Assembly (NCBI RefSeq): GCF_022430545.2
Contig: NZ_CP092488.2
Coordinates: forward strand, 992,001-1,056,000
DNA length: 64,000 nt
Origin: Mycobacterium paraterrae
Lineage (GTDB): Bacteria > Actinomycetota > Actinomycetes > Mycobacteriales > Mycobacteriaceae
Direction of reading: 5' to 3'
Part shown: positions 24,798 through 32,675 of the stretch, one piece after another
Layout of the letters: each line of letters opens with the position of its first letter
How positions within the stretch are numbered: the stretch's first letter is position 1
The notes under the pieces: generated by a model
What the model was told of the DNA's origin: nothing
Databases searched by the model: none
What the model saw: only the letters and a program-made list of their open reading frames with translations
Position numbers and translations under genes: made by a program

Positions 24798-25750
24798 CGA
24801 AGTTGGGCGCCTAACTCCGAAATCATCTCGCGGGTACGCCGTTTCGAGGCGATCAGCTCTTCGCGGTTGTCGCCGATCGGCAGCAACCGCACCGACAGGT
24901 CGGTCACACCGGCGTCGGCGAATCGACGCATCCGCGCCAGGATGGCGTCCTCGTCGCCGGCCGCGCAGATGTCGCCGACGTCGCGGGCGTCGCCGTAATC
25001 CAGGAGCCGCTGATAGTTCGGCGACACCTCGGCCTCGCCCAGAATCCGGTTGGCCCGCTCCTTGGCCGCATCAATTTCGTTTGTGGCACACAGGCATACC
25101 GGAATCCCCGCGACGATTCGCGGTGCCGGGCGGCCCGCGTTGGCGGCGGCCTTGGTGATCCGCGGCACCACATGGTTGGCGACGGCACGCTCGTCGGCCA
25201 TCCAGAGCACGGTGCCGTCGGCGTGCTCGCCGGCCAGCGCCAACATCACCGGACCGAGTGCCGCGACGAACACCGGCAACGGCGCGACCGGGGCGAGATC
25301 GTTCGGGTTGTGCACGGTGAAGTGCTCGTTCTCGACGTCGATCTGACCGGGGCCGGCGAAAGCCGCCCGCAACACCTCGAGGTAGTCGCGGGTGTAGGCG
25401 GCGGGCTTTTCGTAGGGCAGTCCCAGCATGTCTTGGATGATCCAGTGGTGCGACGGCCCGACGCCCAGCGCCAGCCGTCCTCCCGTCGAGGCATGCGTCG
25501 ACAACGCTTGGCGCGCCAGCGCGACCGGGTGCTGCGCCTGTAGCGGGACGACCGCGGTGCCGAGCTCGATGCGGGTGGTGCGGGTACCCATCAGCGCGAC
25601 GGCCAGCAGCGCGTCGAAGTCGTTGGGCACCTGCGGGATCCATGCGGTGTCCATGCCCGCGTTCTCAGCCCACTCGATGTCGGCGAGCAGCCGAGAAACC
25701 TTGCGCGCGGAATCCCCACGCTCGGCGCCGATCATTACTCCGAGACGCAC
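24794..25750 (-). CDS. F420-dependent LLM-class oxidoreductase (TIGR03564-like)
   Basis: Luciferase-like TIM-barrel enzyme of 318 residues. It shows ADIEWAENAGMDTAWIPQ, RIELGTAVVPLQAQHPVALARQALS and RLALGVGPSHHWIIQDMLGLPY, features of mycobacterial F420-dependent reductases. Such enzymes use F420H2 to reduce unsaturated or nitro substrates. The start is GTG 25750. A palindrome at 25767-25787 lies directly upstream. The biological substrate is not known. Confidence 0.85.
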   Translation of the reverse strand: MRLGVMIGAERGDSARKVSRLLADIEWAENAGMDTAWIPQVPNDFDALLAVALMGTRTTRIELGTAVVPLQAQHPVALARQALSTHASTGGRLALGVGPSHHWIIQDMLGLPYEKPAAYTRDYLEVLRAAFAGPGQIDVENEHFTVHNPNDLAPVAPLPVFVAALGPVMLALAGEHADGTVLWMADERAVANHVVPRITKAAANAGRPAPRIVAGIPVCLCATNEIDAAKERANRILGEAEVSPNYQRLLDYGDARDVGDICAAGDEDAILARMRRFADAGVTDLSVRLLPIGDNREELIASKRRTREMISELGAQLR

Positions 25751-25766
25751 GGCTCCTCCAAAGTGT

Positions 25767-25787
25767 CGTTATCCGTCGAAGATAACG
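25767..25787. promoter_or_regulatory. Palindrome upstream of the F420-dependent LLM gene
   Basis: CGTTATC and GATAACG are perfect 7-bp inverted arms around seven bases, 17 bp upstream of the GTG start. The size and symmetry suit a TetR- or MarR-type operator. No adjacent regulator gene is an obvious owner. Confidence 0.5.
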
Positions 25788-25840
25788 TACTTGCCAAAAA
25801 AGAGAATGCCAATACCACGCTGCTGATCAGCGGCGATGCG

Positions 25841-26653
25841 TCAGACGCGGCAGAGAATCTCGCCGTGCGGGATACCGATCCAGCCATCGGGCGCGGTCGC
25901 CCACTGCCGCCAGGCCGCAGCGATGTCCGCCAACTCGGCGGAGGTGGCCAACCCGGTGTCGACCAACTGCCGCGCCAGCGCGGACTCGACAATGCGGTCC
26001 GCCCACATTCCACCCCACCAGTCGCGCGTCTCCGGCGTGGCGAAGCACCACAAACCGCCAGTCGGGGTGATGTCGTCGAATCCAGCGTGCTGCGCCCACG
26101 ACAGCAGTCGCCGGCCCGCATCCGGTTCCCCGCCGTTGGCGCGCGCGGCTGCGGAGTACAGCGTCATCCAGCGATCGAGTCCAGGCAGTAGCGGATACCA
26201 GGTGAATCCCGCGTAATCGGCGTCGCGGGCGGCGACCACGCCACCGGGCTTGCACACCCGACGCATCTCGCGCAGCGCTTGCACCGGGTCGGCGACGTGC
26301 TGCAGCACCTGATGAGCGTGGACGACGTCGAAGGTGTCGTCGGGGAAGACCAAGGCGTGGACGTCCGAGGTGACGAACTCGATGTTCGGCCGGTCTTGTC
26401 GCTGCGCCTCGGCGCGAGCCAAACTCAGTGCATCGTCGGTCATTTCGACCGCGGTCACCCAGCCCGGCGCAATCCGGGCCGCGAGATCGACGGTGATCGT
26501 GCCCGGGCCGCAGCCGACGTCGAGCACGGACATCCCTTGCCGCAGATGCGGCAGCAGATAGGCCGCCGAGTTTTCCGCCGTGCGAACGCGATGGCTCCGC
26601 AGTACCGATTCGTGATGCCCGTGGGTGTAGACGGCCTGGCGTTCATCGGTCAT
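25841..26653 (-). CDS. Class I SAM-dependent methyltransferase (UbiE/Methyltransf_11-like)
   Basis: Methyltransferase of 270 residues. Motif I is VLDVGCGPGTITVDLA, followed by VTAVEMTDDALSLAR, the VTSDVHALVFPDDTFDVVHAHQVLQHV core typical of small-molecule methyltransferases, and MRRVCKPGGVVAARD. The start at ATG 26653 has GGAG upstream. The upstream gap carries two palindromes. It could methylate a quinone, lipid or xenobiotic; no genomic neighbour fixes the substrate. Confidence 0.85.
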   Translation of the reverse strand: MTDERQAVYTHGHHESVLRSHRVRTAENSAAYLLPHLRQGMSVLDVGCGPGTITVDLAARIAPGWVTAVEMTDDALSLARAEAQRQDRPNIEFVTSDVHALVFPDDTFDVVHAHQVLQHVADPVQALREMRRVCKPGGVVAARDADYAGFTWYPLLPGLDRWMTLYSAAARANGGEPDAGRRLLSWAQHAGFDDITPTGGLWCFATPETRDWWGGMWADRIVESALARQLVDTGLATSAELADIAAAWRQWATAPDGWIGIPHGEILCRV

Positions 26654-26699
26654 GACGGAGCTCCTCGCGGATCGTGTTTCGGTCCCGAGCCTAAGCGTG

Positions 26700-26737
26700 C
26701 GTTTCATAATACGAAACGTATTTCTCAAATTGTGAGA
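26700..26737. promoter_or_regulatory. Two palindromes in the promoter of the methyltransferase gene
   Basis: CGTTTC-N7-GAAACG (26700-26718) and TCTCA-N5-TGAGA (26723-26737) lie side by side in the 86-bp gap between the dipeptidase stop (26740) and the methyltransferase start (26653). The AT-rich spacer ATAATAC may overlap a -10 element. Candidate operators for an unidentified repressor. Confidence 0.5.
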
Positions 26738-26739
26738 CG

Positions 26740-27396
26740 CTAGTTCACGGGAACATCGAGAATGGGCCGCTGGGTCCCGGAGCCGGGGCCGTCGAAGTGC
26801 CACCACTCACCCGAGTACACCGACAGCCCGCCCGCACTCATGGCATCGCGGAGCCTCGTCCGATTCGTCTGCTGGGCGGGGCTGACCCCATCGGTCGCGA
26901 ACGCCGTTGCGTGCGGGGAGAAGTCGTCGAAATCGGTGCCCATGTCGACCAGGCAGCGCGGGCACTGCTGCGGCTGGTCTGCGAGCGTCACGTCCACCGA
27001 CCGCCCCGCTTCGTGACTCTTGGCGAAGTTGCCGGGTTTGGCCACCCAGGCCGGGTTGGGAACGATGTCGAACATCTTGACCTGCACGTCGTGTGGTCGA
27101 TAGCAGTCCCAGAACACGAGAACGTGGCCCTGCGACGCCAGCACTTTGGCGGCCGACGCGAGACCGGGCGCCATGGATTCATGGACCAGGCAGCGCGCGT
27201 TGGCCGGATACAGCTGGGTGCGGGTGAAGTTGTTCGGGGTCGCGTAACGCAGGTCGATCAGCGCGTTCGGGACGACGGTGCGCACGTCGACGAGTCCGGC
27301 CGCCCGGGCTTGCGGACTCACCGGTGGCACGTCGGCGGCCGACACCGCGGTGCACATCGAGGCGAACAGCAGAAATGCGCCCAGGAACCGAAACAT
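26740..27396 (-). CDS. Secreted D-Ala-D-Ala dipeptidase (VanX/DdpX family)
   Basis: Zinc metallopeptidase of 218 residues that cleaves D-alanyl-D-alanine or related dipeptides outside the membrane. A signal peptide with cleavage near AVSA-AD (residue 20) is visible. Zinc ligands and catalytic residues are all present: SHEAGRSVD (His128, Asp135), GEWWH (Glu197, His200), and the transition-state Arg in CYRPH. The family's usual role is peptidoglycan-dipeptide recycling or, for VanX, glycopeptide resistance; the signal peptide argues for cell-wall turnover. The ATG at 27396 gives the signal peptide directly at the N-terminus. It diverges from the P450 gene over 64 bp. Confidence 0.88.
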   Translation of the reverse strand: MFRFLGAFLLFASMCTAVSAADVPPVSPQARAAGLVDVRTVVPNALIDLRYATPNNFTRTQLYPANARCLVHESMAPGLASAAKVLASQGHVLVFWDCYRPHDVQVKMFDIVPNPAWVAKPGNFAKSHEAGRSVDVTLADQPQQCPRCLVDMGTDFDDFSPHATAFATDGVSPAQQTNRTRLRDAMSAGGLSVYSGEWWHFDGPGSGTQRPILDVPVN

Positions 27397-27460
27397 GGCT
27401 CGAGTATGCCCGGGGGATTTATGCTGCAGGCATTCGTCGGACGCGTCAAAGGAGACCGTC

Positions 27461-28687
27461 ATGACCGTCAGTTCCGCCGCGCGCACGCTCTCCGATGCTG
27501 ATCTGCCGACGCTGGACTACAGCGCGGACGAGAACCCGACCCAGGTATATCCGCGCTTGCGCGAAGCCCAGGAACAGGCGCCCGTCGCGATCGGCCCGTT
27601 CGGCCCGGAAATCCTCTCCTACAAGATGGTCCGAGCCGTGTTGCGGGACAAGAGGTTTGAGGTGCCGCAGGGAATCGTGCTGCAGGCACACGGTGTCACG
27701 TCGGGCCCGTTGTGGGACAAGGTGGTCAACAGCCTGCTGTGCCTGGAGGGCGACGCGCATCGCCGGCTACGCGGTTTGTGCTCGAAGGCGTTCACGCCAC
27801 GGACGGTAGCTCGCCTGCACGACACCATGGTCGCGGTGATGCAAGGCCTAGTCGACAACGTCGCGGGCCGGGGCCGCTGCGACGTGGTAGCCGACATCGC
27901 GCGCCCCTATCCCGTCCCGATCATCTGCGCGCTACTCGGCGCACCACCGGAGGATTGGCAGCGGTTCGCGGCCTGGGCCGACACGATCTTTCAGGCGTTC
28001 AGCTTCACCGCCGACATCGGGGCGCTTCAGGACGGTGTGATGACGGCGTGGGGTGAGCTCGACGCGTACGTCGACGACATGATCGCCGAGCGCCGATACA
28101 GCCTGTCCGACGATCTGATCTCCGACCTGATCCATGCCGAGGACGACGAGGGGCGACTCGACGCCGCCGAATTGCAGATGCTGGCCGGCGGCCTGCTGCT
28201 GGCGGGCACCGACACCACCCGCAATCAGGTCGCCGCGTCGGTGCAGGTGCTCTGCGAGCATCCCGGCCAGTGGGACCTGTTGCGCGGCAACCCCGACCTG
28301 GCCATGCAGGCAGTCGAGGAGACCATGCGCCATTCGCCCGTCGCGAGCGGGGCGCTGCGGCTGGTCGCAGAGGACGCCGAGCTCGACGGCTTCGTCTTCC
28401 CGGCCGGGTCGATGGTGCTGCTGAATACCTTTGCCGCCAACCGTGATCCGAGCGTTTACGACGATCCAGATCGCGTCGACATCACCCGGGAGGGGGCTCC
28501 GGCGATCCTGACCTTCGGCGGCGGCGCGCACTACTGCCTGGGCGCGAACCTGGCCAGGCGGGAGATCGCCGAGGCACTGACGCTGCTGACGTCTCGGCTG
28601 CATAACCCGCGAATCGTCGGGCCGGTGCCCTGGAAGCCGATCGTGAGCCTGAGCGGGCCGCGAAGTCTGCCCATCGAGTTCGACTAG
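27461..28687 (+). CDS. Cytochrome P450
   Basis: Haem-thiolate monooxygenase of 408 residues, full length for a soluble bacterial P450. Motifs are the I-helix LLLAGTDTTRNQ, the K-helix EETMRHSP with its ExxR, and the haem loop FGGGAHYCLGANLARRE with the Cys ligand. The ATG at 27461 is preceded by AAAGGAG. No ferredoxin or reductase gene is adjacent; the 2Fe-2S ferredoxin at 21970 is the nearest candidate partner but is of plant type. Substrate unknown. Confidence 0.92.
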   Translation: MTVSSAARTLSDADLPTLDYSADENPTQVYPRLREAQEQAPVAIGPFGPEILSYKMVRAVLRDKRFEVPQGIVLQAHGVTSGPLWDKVVNSLLCLEGDAHRRLRGLCSKAFTPRTVARLHDTMVAVMQGLVDNVAGRGRCDVVADIARPYPVPIICALLGAPPEDWQRFAAWADTIFQAFSFTADIGALQDGVMTAWGELDAYVDDMIAERRYSLSDDLISDLIHAEDDEGRLDAAELQMLAGGLLLAGTDTTRNQVAASVQVLCEHPGQWDLLRGNPDLAMQAVEETMRHSPVASGALRLVAEDAELDGFVFPAGSMVLLNTFAANRDPSVYDDPDRVDITREGAPAILTFGGGAHYCLGANLARREIAEALTLLTSRLHNPRIVGPVPWKPIVSLSGPRSLPIEFD

Positions 28688-28717
28688 TTCTGGGTACTGG
28701 CCGCCAGGGCCGACTAC

Positions 28718-29458
28718 TCAGAGCTGTGTCTGCCCGCCGTCTACGGCCAACTCCGCCCCGGTCATGAAGCTGCTCTGATCCGAGGCGAGGAACAGCACCG
28801 CGGAGGCAATCTCCTCGGGACGGCCCACCCTCTTCATAGGAACCTGCGCGGCCATGCCGTCCAGCAGCTCCTGTTTCTGATCGGCGGGTGCCAGGCCGGT
28901 GAGCCCCGGCGTCTCGATGGGGCCGGGAACGATGGTGTTGACCCGGATTTTGCGGTCGGCCAGCTCGGCAGCCCAGGTCCGGCCAAGCGAGCGGATGGCG
29001 GCCTTGGATGCGGCGTACAACCCGAATGACGGGACGCCTTCAGAGGCGGCGGTCGATCCTGCCAACACCACAGAAGCGCCGTCGTTGAGCAACGGCAAAG
29101 CCTTCTGCACCGTGAACACGGTGCCTGCCACGTTGCGGTCGAAGTTGTCCCGGTAGTGCTGTGGCGTCACATCGGCGAGGGTGGCGAAATCGCCGCCACC
29201 AGCGTTTGCGAAAAGAACGTCAAGCCCCTTGCCGTGCTTGGTGATTTCGGCGGCGAGGCTATCCAGTTCTTCGGGCTTGCTGATGTCGCTCTGCACACCG
29301 TGAGCGCCGATCGACTCCGCCGCTTCGTCTAGACGAGTGCGATCGCGACCGGTGATGAAGACGTACGCGCCTTCGTCGGCCAGCCGCTTCGCGGTCGCCA
29401 AGCCGATGCCTGAAGTACCTCCGGTGACCAATGCTGTTTTGCCGTCGAGCTGTCCCAT
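28718..29458 (-). CDS. SDR-family oxidoreductase, MarR-linked
   Basis: Classical SDR of 246 residues: TGGTSGIG cofactor loop, NAGGG, catalytic Ser in LAGST and YAASK, C-terminal VDGGQTQL. Related proteins are annotated as glucose or 3-oxoacyl reductases. It starts at ATG 29458 and is downstream of the NTF2-like gene, with a MarR-like operator in the 64-bp gap. Together with the matching operator before the NTF2-like gene, this makes it a probable target of the MarR protein encoded at 29926-30414. Confidence 0.88.
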   Translation of the reverse strand: MGQLDGKTALVTGGTSGIGLATAKRLADEGAYVFITGRDRTRLDEAAESIGAHGVQSDISKPEELDSLAAEITKHGKGLDVLFANAGGGDFATLADVTPQHYRDNFDRNVAGTVFTVQKALPLLNDGASVVLAGSTAASEGVPSFGLYAASKAAIRSLGRTWAAELADRKIRVNTIVPGPIETPGLTGLAPADQKQELLDGMAAQVPMKRVGRPEEIASAVLFLASDQSSFMTGAELAVDGGQTQL

Positions 29459-29506
29459 GGTCGGCTCCGATCTTGTGTCTGTTCGTCTTGGTTCGACCAC
29501 TACAAC

Positions 29507-29527
29507 TTAAGTGATAGATCACCTATT
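29507..29527. promoter_or_regulatory. MarR-type operator upstream of the SDR gene
   Basis: GTGAT-AG-ATCAC (29511-29522) within TTAAGTGATAGATCACCTAT. The outer bases resemble the second site at 29903-29922 (TTAGGTGA and TCACCTAA arms). It lies about 50 bp upstream of the SDR ATG and overlaps the stop of the NTF2-like gene. Confidence 0.62.
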
Positions 29528-29885
29528 CCGGTGCGTTCAGCACCGTCCACATCCGCGTGATGCGTTCGTCGGCTATCTCGGCGACGTCAAAGCCGGACGC
29601 CACTGTGACGTCGTCGGGGGTCCGGACCTCCCAAGCGAGGAAACCCAGGCCGCGGGTCTGACGCACCGGGCCGGCCTTGACGAAGTGCATGCCCGGCAGC
29701 TTTTCCTGCAGGTCAGCCGCCTTGGCGTTCAGCTCGTCATGCCCGGTCGCGGTGCCTTCGTCGTCTATCCACTCCACGTCATCCGCGTAGGTCACGGCGA
29801 TCGCAGCGGCGCGCCGGTCCGGGTCCCGTTCGTCAAATACGCCCAACAGATTGGCTTCCATCAGGCGGGTGATGACGTCGTTCAT
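29523..29885 (-). CDS. NTF2-like (SnoaL/DUF4440-type) protein
   Basis: Small cone-shaped alpha+beta protein of 120 residues. VITRLMEANLLGVFDERD, YADDVEWIDDEG and VRQTRGLGFLAWEV are typical of nuclear transport factor 2-like isomerases or stress proteins. The ATG at 29885 is preceded by AGGAGCAG. It sits between the MarR gene and the SDR gene with a MarR-like palindrome 18 bp upstream of its start. A role with the SDR in detoxification is likely but unproven. Confidence 0.82.
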   Translation of the reverse strand: MNDVITRLMEANLLGVFDERDPDRRAAAIAVTYADDVEWIDDEGTATGHDELNAKAADLQEKLPGMHFVKAGPVRQTRGLGFLAWEVRTPDDVTVASGFDVAEIADERITRMWTVLNAPE

Positions 29886-29902
29886 GGTGCTGCTCCTGAT
29901 TT

Positions 29903-29922
29903 TTAGGTGATAACTCACCTAA
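29903..29922. promoter_or_regulatory. MarR-type operator upstream of the NTF2-like gene
   Basis: TTAGGTGA-TAAC-TCACCTAA is a perfect 8-bp inverted repeat with a 4-base centre, between the MarR stop and the NTF2-like start. Its symmetry and the similar site at 29507-29527 indicate one DNA-binding protein, most simply the adjacent MarR. Confidence 0.7.
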
Positions 29923-29925
29923 ACT

Positions 29926-30414
29926 CTAGCTGTTGTGATCAAGGTTGACCTGAAGGTGCTCTAGCGCTGCCGTGAAGGACGGGAGCAGATTCTCAGGCAG
30001 CGGGTCGAAGAACAGGCTGCGCACCAGGTCGACATGCCCAGGCGCGGCGTCGACGATCGCCTGCCGCCCCCTCGCGGTGAGCACGACGTTGGTCGTGCGC
30101 CCGTCCTGCGTGCCGGGACGGCGGGCGGTGAGACCGCGTTCTTCCATGCGCCGCAACTGATGTGACAGCCTGCTACGTTCCCAGCCGATCTGCGCGGCCA
30201 GGTCGCCGACGCGCAAGCCCTCATCGTCAACGCCGCTGAGCGCCACCAGCACGTCGTAGTCGGACAGCGACAAACCCGAATCGGCCTGCAGCTGACGGTT
30301 CATCTCGTAATTCATTCGTAGCTGCACCCGCATATAGGCCGCCCAGGCGCGCTGCTGTTTCGGCGTCAGCCATCCCCGCTTGGGTGATGTGTCCCCCACT
30401 TTTTTCGGCGTCAC
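29926..30414 (-). CDS. MarR-family transcriptional regulator
   Basis: Winged-helix regulator of 162 residues. LSLSDYDVLVALSG, LRVGDLAAQIGWERSRLSHQLRRMEERGL and the wing PGTQDGRTTNVVLTARGR are hallmarks of MarR proteins acting on SDR or efflux genes. It starts at GTG 30414; a GTG five codons later is an alternative. It is upstream of, and on the same strand as, the NTF2-like and SDR genes that carry matching palindromes. Its 5' end is 90 bp from the integrated element, so this regulator is the first chromosomal gene on that side. Confidence 0.9.
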   Translation of the reverse strand: MTPKKVGDTSPKRGWLTPKQQRAWAAYMRVQLRMNYEMNRQLQADSGLSLSDYDVLVALSGVDDEGLRVGDLAAQIGWERSRLSHQLRRMEERGLTARRPGTQDGRTTNVVLTARGRQAIVDAAPGHVDLVRSLFFDPLPENLLPSFTAALEHLQVNLDHNS

Positions 30415-30503
30415 GTTTGTCAGTATGACGACGGCCCGCGGGATGGGTCGGTTTGGTGGGCCGATGAGAATCGGCGAAGCGAGTACGTCAATCCAGGTGG
30501 AAG

Positions 30504-30553
30504 TGGTGGCCAGGGCCGGGATCGAACCGGCGACCTTCCGCTTTTCAGGTGGA
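30504..30553 (-). repeat. attL: truncated tRNA-Phe 3' half
   Basis: A copy of the 3' end of tRNA-Phe (minus-strand sense), from CCA through the anticodon. It matches 46925-46974 at 47 of 50 positions, with a 19-bp unbroken core CGACCTTCCGCTTTTCAGG (30531-30549). Two differences form a compensatory swap in the T-stem (30515 and 30530), so the folded arm is kept. The third (30550) lies in the anticodon stem on the element side. This is the original chromosomal 3' end left behind by integration. Confidence 0.92.
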
Positions 30554-30603
30554 TGGAACGGCCGCTGGCCTGCGGTTTAATGACTCCCATACGTCAAATA
30601 CGC

Positions 30604-30616
30604 CGCGCTGAGCGCG
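30604..30616. other. Palindrome in the non-coding gap before rep
   Basis: CGCGCT-G-AGCGCG is a perfect palindrome in the 191-bp gap between attL and rep, near a second small repeat GTCCG-N5-CGGAC. This stretch is a candidate for the double-strand origin nicked by the Rep protein or for the rep promoter. Nothing else recognisable was seen there. Confidence 0.35.
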
Positions 30617-30744
30617 TCTGACGCAGGCTGCTCGTCCGGCGATCGGACACAGACCGGACACGGTGACAGCACTCCCGACAAGGGACCCTTCATCGCCCGT
30701 CACTCAGTGATGCGCGCTGGGGGCTCCCGGGGAGCAGGTACCCG

Positions 30745-32247
30745 ATGCCCGGCATCACGAGGTCGAGCGCGCATTCAACGAGCTCGATTGCGGAGCGACT
30801 CACCCTTCGGCCGGACACAACCCGAACGGCCAGCCGGAACACGGACGGAGCGGCGGACGCCGGTAGACCGCGAGTGCCCGAGGCCGGCAAGGCCGCAGGG
30901 CGCGAGAGCGGTAGCGGTCGGTCGGACGGCGGGAGCGGCGTAGACCGTGTTCCGGCTGGGACCAACGGGCTTGTTATATGCGCCAAAAGTGTCCGCGACA
31001 CCGTCGACGGCATTGTTGATGCGGAACTGTCGGCCTCGGATGCCTTGGGGCTGCGGTTCCCGAGGCCCAACATGGTGGCCTCGGCAGCGGCGCTGTTCGA
31101 ACCGGCCGAACCATGGGCGCATGGACGGGACCGGCTGGATGTCGAACCTGAGTGCGGGCGATTCCGGATCACGATCGGCCCGGGCGTCGTCCGTCTCGGC
31201 TGGACCAATCCCGTTCGCGCGGAGAAGGCATCTGAGCGGACCGTGGGCCAGCACATGCAGGACGTAGCGGGCGAGGTAGACCGCATAAAGGCCGGTCGTG
31301 ATGTGCCTGACCCGTCGGGCCGTGCGATCACCGAATGGTCCCGCAAGTCGCGTGCGGCGATGTGCCGCACCTTCGCCGAGCTGGACTACACGCCGATGGT
31401 GGAAAGCGGACGGGTACCCGCGATGGTCACGCTGACCTACCCCGGCGACTGGGAATCGGTCGCACCCGATGGAGCCAGCGTAAAGCGACATATGATGCTG
31501 TGGCGCAAACGATTTCAGCGCGAATGGGGTGAACCAGCGCGCTACATCTGGAAGATGGAATTTCAACGCCGCGGCGCACCACACATTCACCTATGGATGG
31601 CTCCCCCGTATACCGTCGGTCGATCAGGCCGTAGGTTCAGCGAATGGTTGTCGCAGGAATGGGCGGAAGTCGTCGCCCATCCCGACCCTGAACAACGCAC
31701 ACGCCACTTGCGCGCCGGTACGGCTATCGACAGCCTCAACGGATTGCGTGCTTGCGACCCCAAACGCTTGGCGATCTACTTCACGAAGCACTCATCACCG
31801 AATAGATTGGGCGACAAGGAATACCAGCACATCGTTCCGGAGGCCTGGCGGCGGCCGGGCCGCGGACCGGGTCGCTTTTGGGGGGTCCACGGGTTGGAAC
31901 GAGCAACCGCAGTCGTTGAGATCGCCCAGGACGCATACCTGACGGCCCGAAGGATCATCCGTCGGTGGTCTCGCTCACAGGCCATTCATAGCGATTGCAC
32001 CCACTGCTTCCCCACCGCACTCGTTCCGCGAATGACCCGCGTCGCAGTTCAACGAACAAACTCCAAGACTGGCAAAGTACGCCACCGCAACGTCTGTCGG
32101 AGGCGACTTCTCTGCCGCCAAGGCGGCTTCGCGGGTGGCTACGCCCTTGTGAACGACGGACCAGCGTTCGCATCCCAGCTCGCGGCAGCGTTATCGGCGG
32201 ATCGGGCGAAGGCGGTGCGCGACGAACAACTCGCGGGCCGTAAGTGA
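30745..32247 (+). CDS. HUH rolling-circle replication initiator (RepSA-like)
   Basis: Replication initiator of up to 500 residues. The three HUH motifs are present: motif I MVTLTYP (about 227-233), motif II HIH (His280, His282) in GAPHIHLWM, and motif III AIYFTKH with catalytic Tyr345 and Lys348. This order and the GAPHxH context match RepSA of pSAM2-type AICEs, which replicate as a circular intermediate before transfer. The C-terminal Cys/Arg-rich stretch may bind zinc (CTHC). The first 100 residues are low-complexity, so GTG 30871 or ATG 31072 could be the real start; both keep all motifs. Confidence 0.88.
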   Translation: MPGITRSSAHSTSSIAERLTLRPDTTRTASRNTDGAADAGRPRVPEAGKAAGRESGSGRSDGGSGVDRVPAGTNGLVICAKSVRDTVDGIVDAELSASDALGLRFPRPNMVASAAALFEPAEPWAHGRDRLDVEPECGRFRITIGPGVVRLGWTNPVRAEKASERTVGQHMQDVAGEVDRIKAGRDVPDPSGRAITEWSRKSRAAMCRTFAELDYTPMVESGRVPAMVTLTYPGDWESVAPDGASVKRHMMLWRKRFQREWGEPARYIWKMEFQRRGAPHIHLWMAPPYTVGRSGRRFSEWLSQEWAEVVAHPDPEQRTRHLRAGTAIDSLNGLRACDPKRLAIYFTKHSSPNRLGDKEYQHIVPEAWRRPGRGPGRFWGVHGLERATAVVEIAQDAYLTARRIIRRWSRSQAIHSDCTHCFPTALVPRMTRVAVQRTNSKTGKVRHRNVCRRRLLCRQGGFAGGYALVNDGPAFASQLAAALSADRAKAVRDEQLAGRK

Positions 32248-32306
32248 TCTAACGCAATTCACCTCTGACCGTCGCATTGCAGCAACCGGCTACATACGCT
32301 TAGCAC

Positions 32307-32618
32307 GTGACCATCGAACTGTCGCCGCGCCTGCCGGATGGTGAGCGGCCGAGGAATCATCAGGAATTGGCCGCTGAGCAGATGGACCTGGACAACGTGA
32401 TCAACGAGCTACTCCTGCGGCTGGAGGATCATAAATATCGTTGGGAGCTTTATGAATTCGGACTTTCCGACACTGAAGAGCGACGTCAGGTGCACACAGT
32501 CATTGAGCAGCTGCGGCTGGCGGTGCATACGGGTGGGCCAGCCGTACTTCATCCGCTGCGTCACGCGCTGTCTGTAGCTCACTCCGACGACCCCGCGTCG
32601 CCTGGATGCTCCGGATAG
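32307..32618 (+). CDS. Small hypothetical protein of the element
   Basis: A 103-residue acidic, helical protein starting at GTG 32307, 59 bp after rep. The central stretch QMDLDNVINELLLRLEDHKYRWELYE is amphipathic, shown here only in its first part QMDLDNVINELL, and suggests a coiled-coil or dimer. No motif identifies a function. Its place behind rep suggests an accessory replication or copy-control role; this is a guess from position. Confidence 0.6.
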   Translation: MTIELSPRLPDGERPRNHQELAAEQMDLDNVINELLLRLEDHKYRWELYEFGLSDTEERRQVHTVIEQLRLAVHTGGPAVLHPLRHALSVAHSDDPASPGCSG

Positions 32619-32675
32619 TCCGAGTCGCGGGCCATGCTCAGCTGCGCACTACCGTCCACGCGGTGCGGGGGACGG

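Noticed and set aside
30504..30553. A second functional tRNA-Phe
   Set aside because: Only the 3' half is present; the D-arm and 5' acceptor strand are missing and one anticodon-stem pair is broken.
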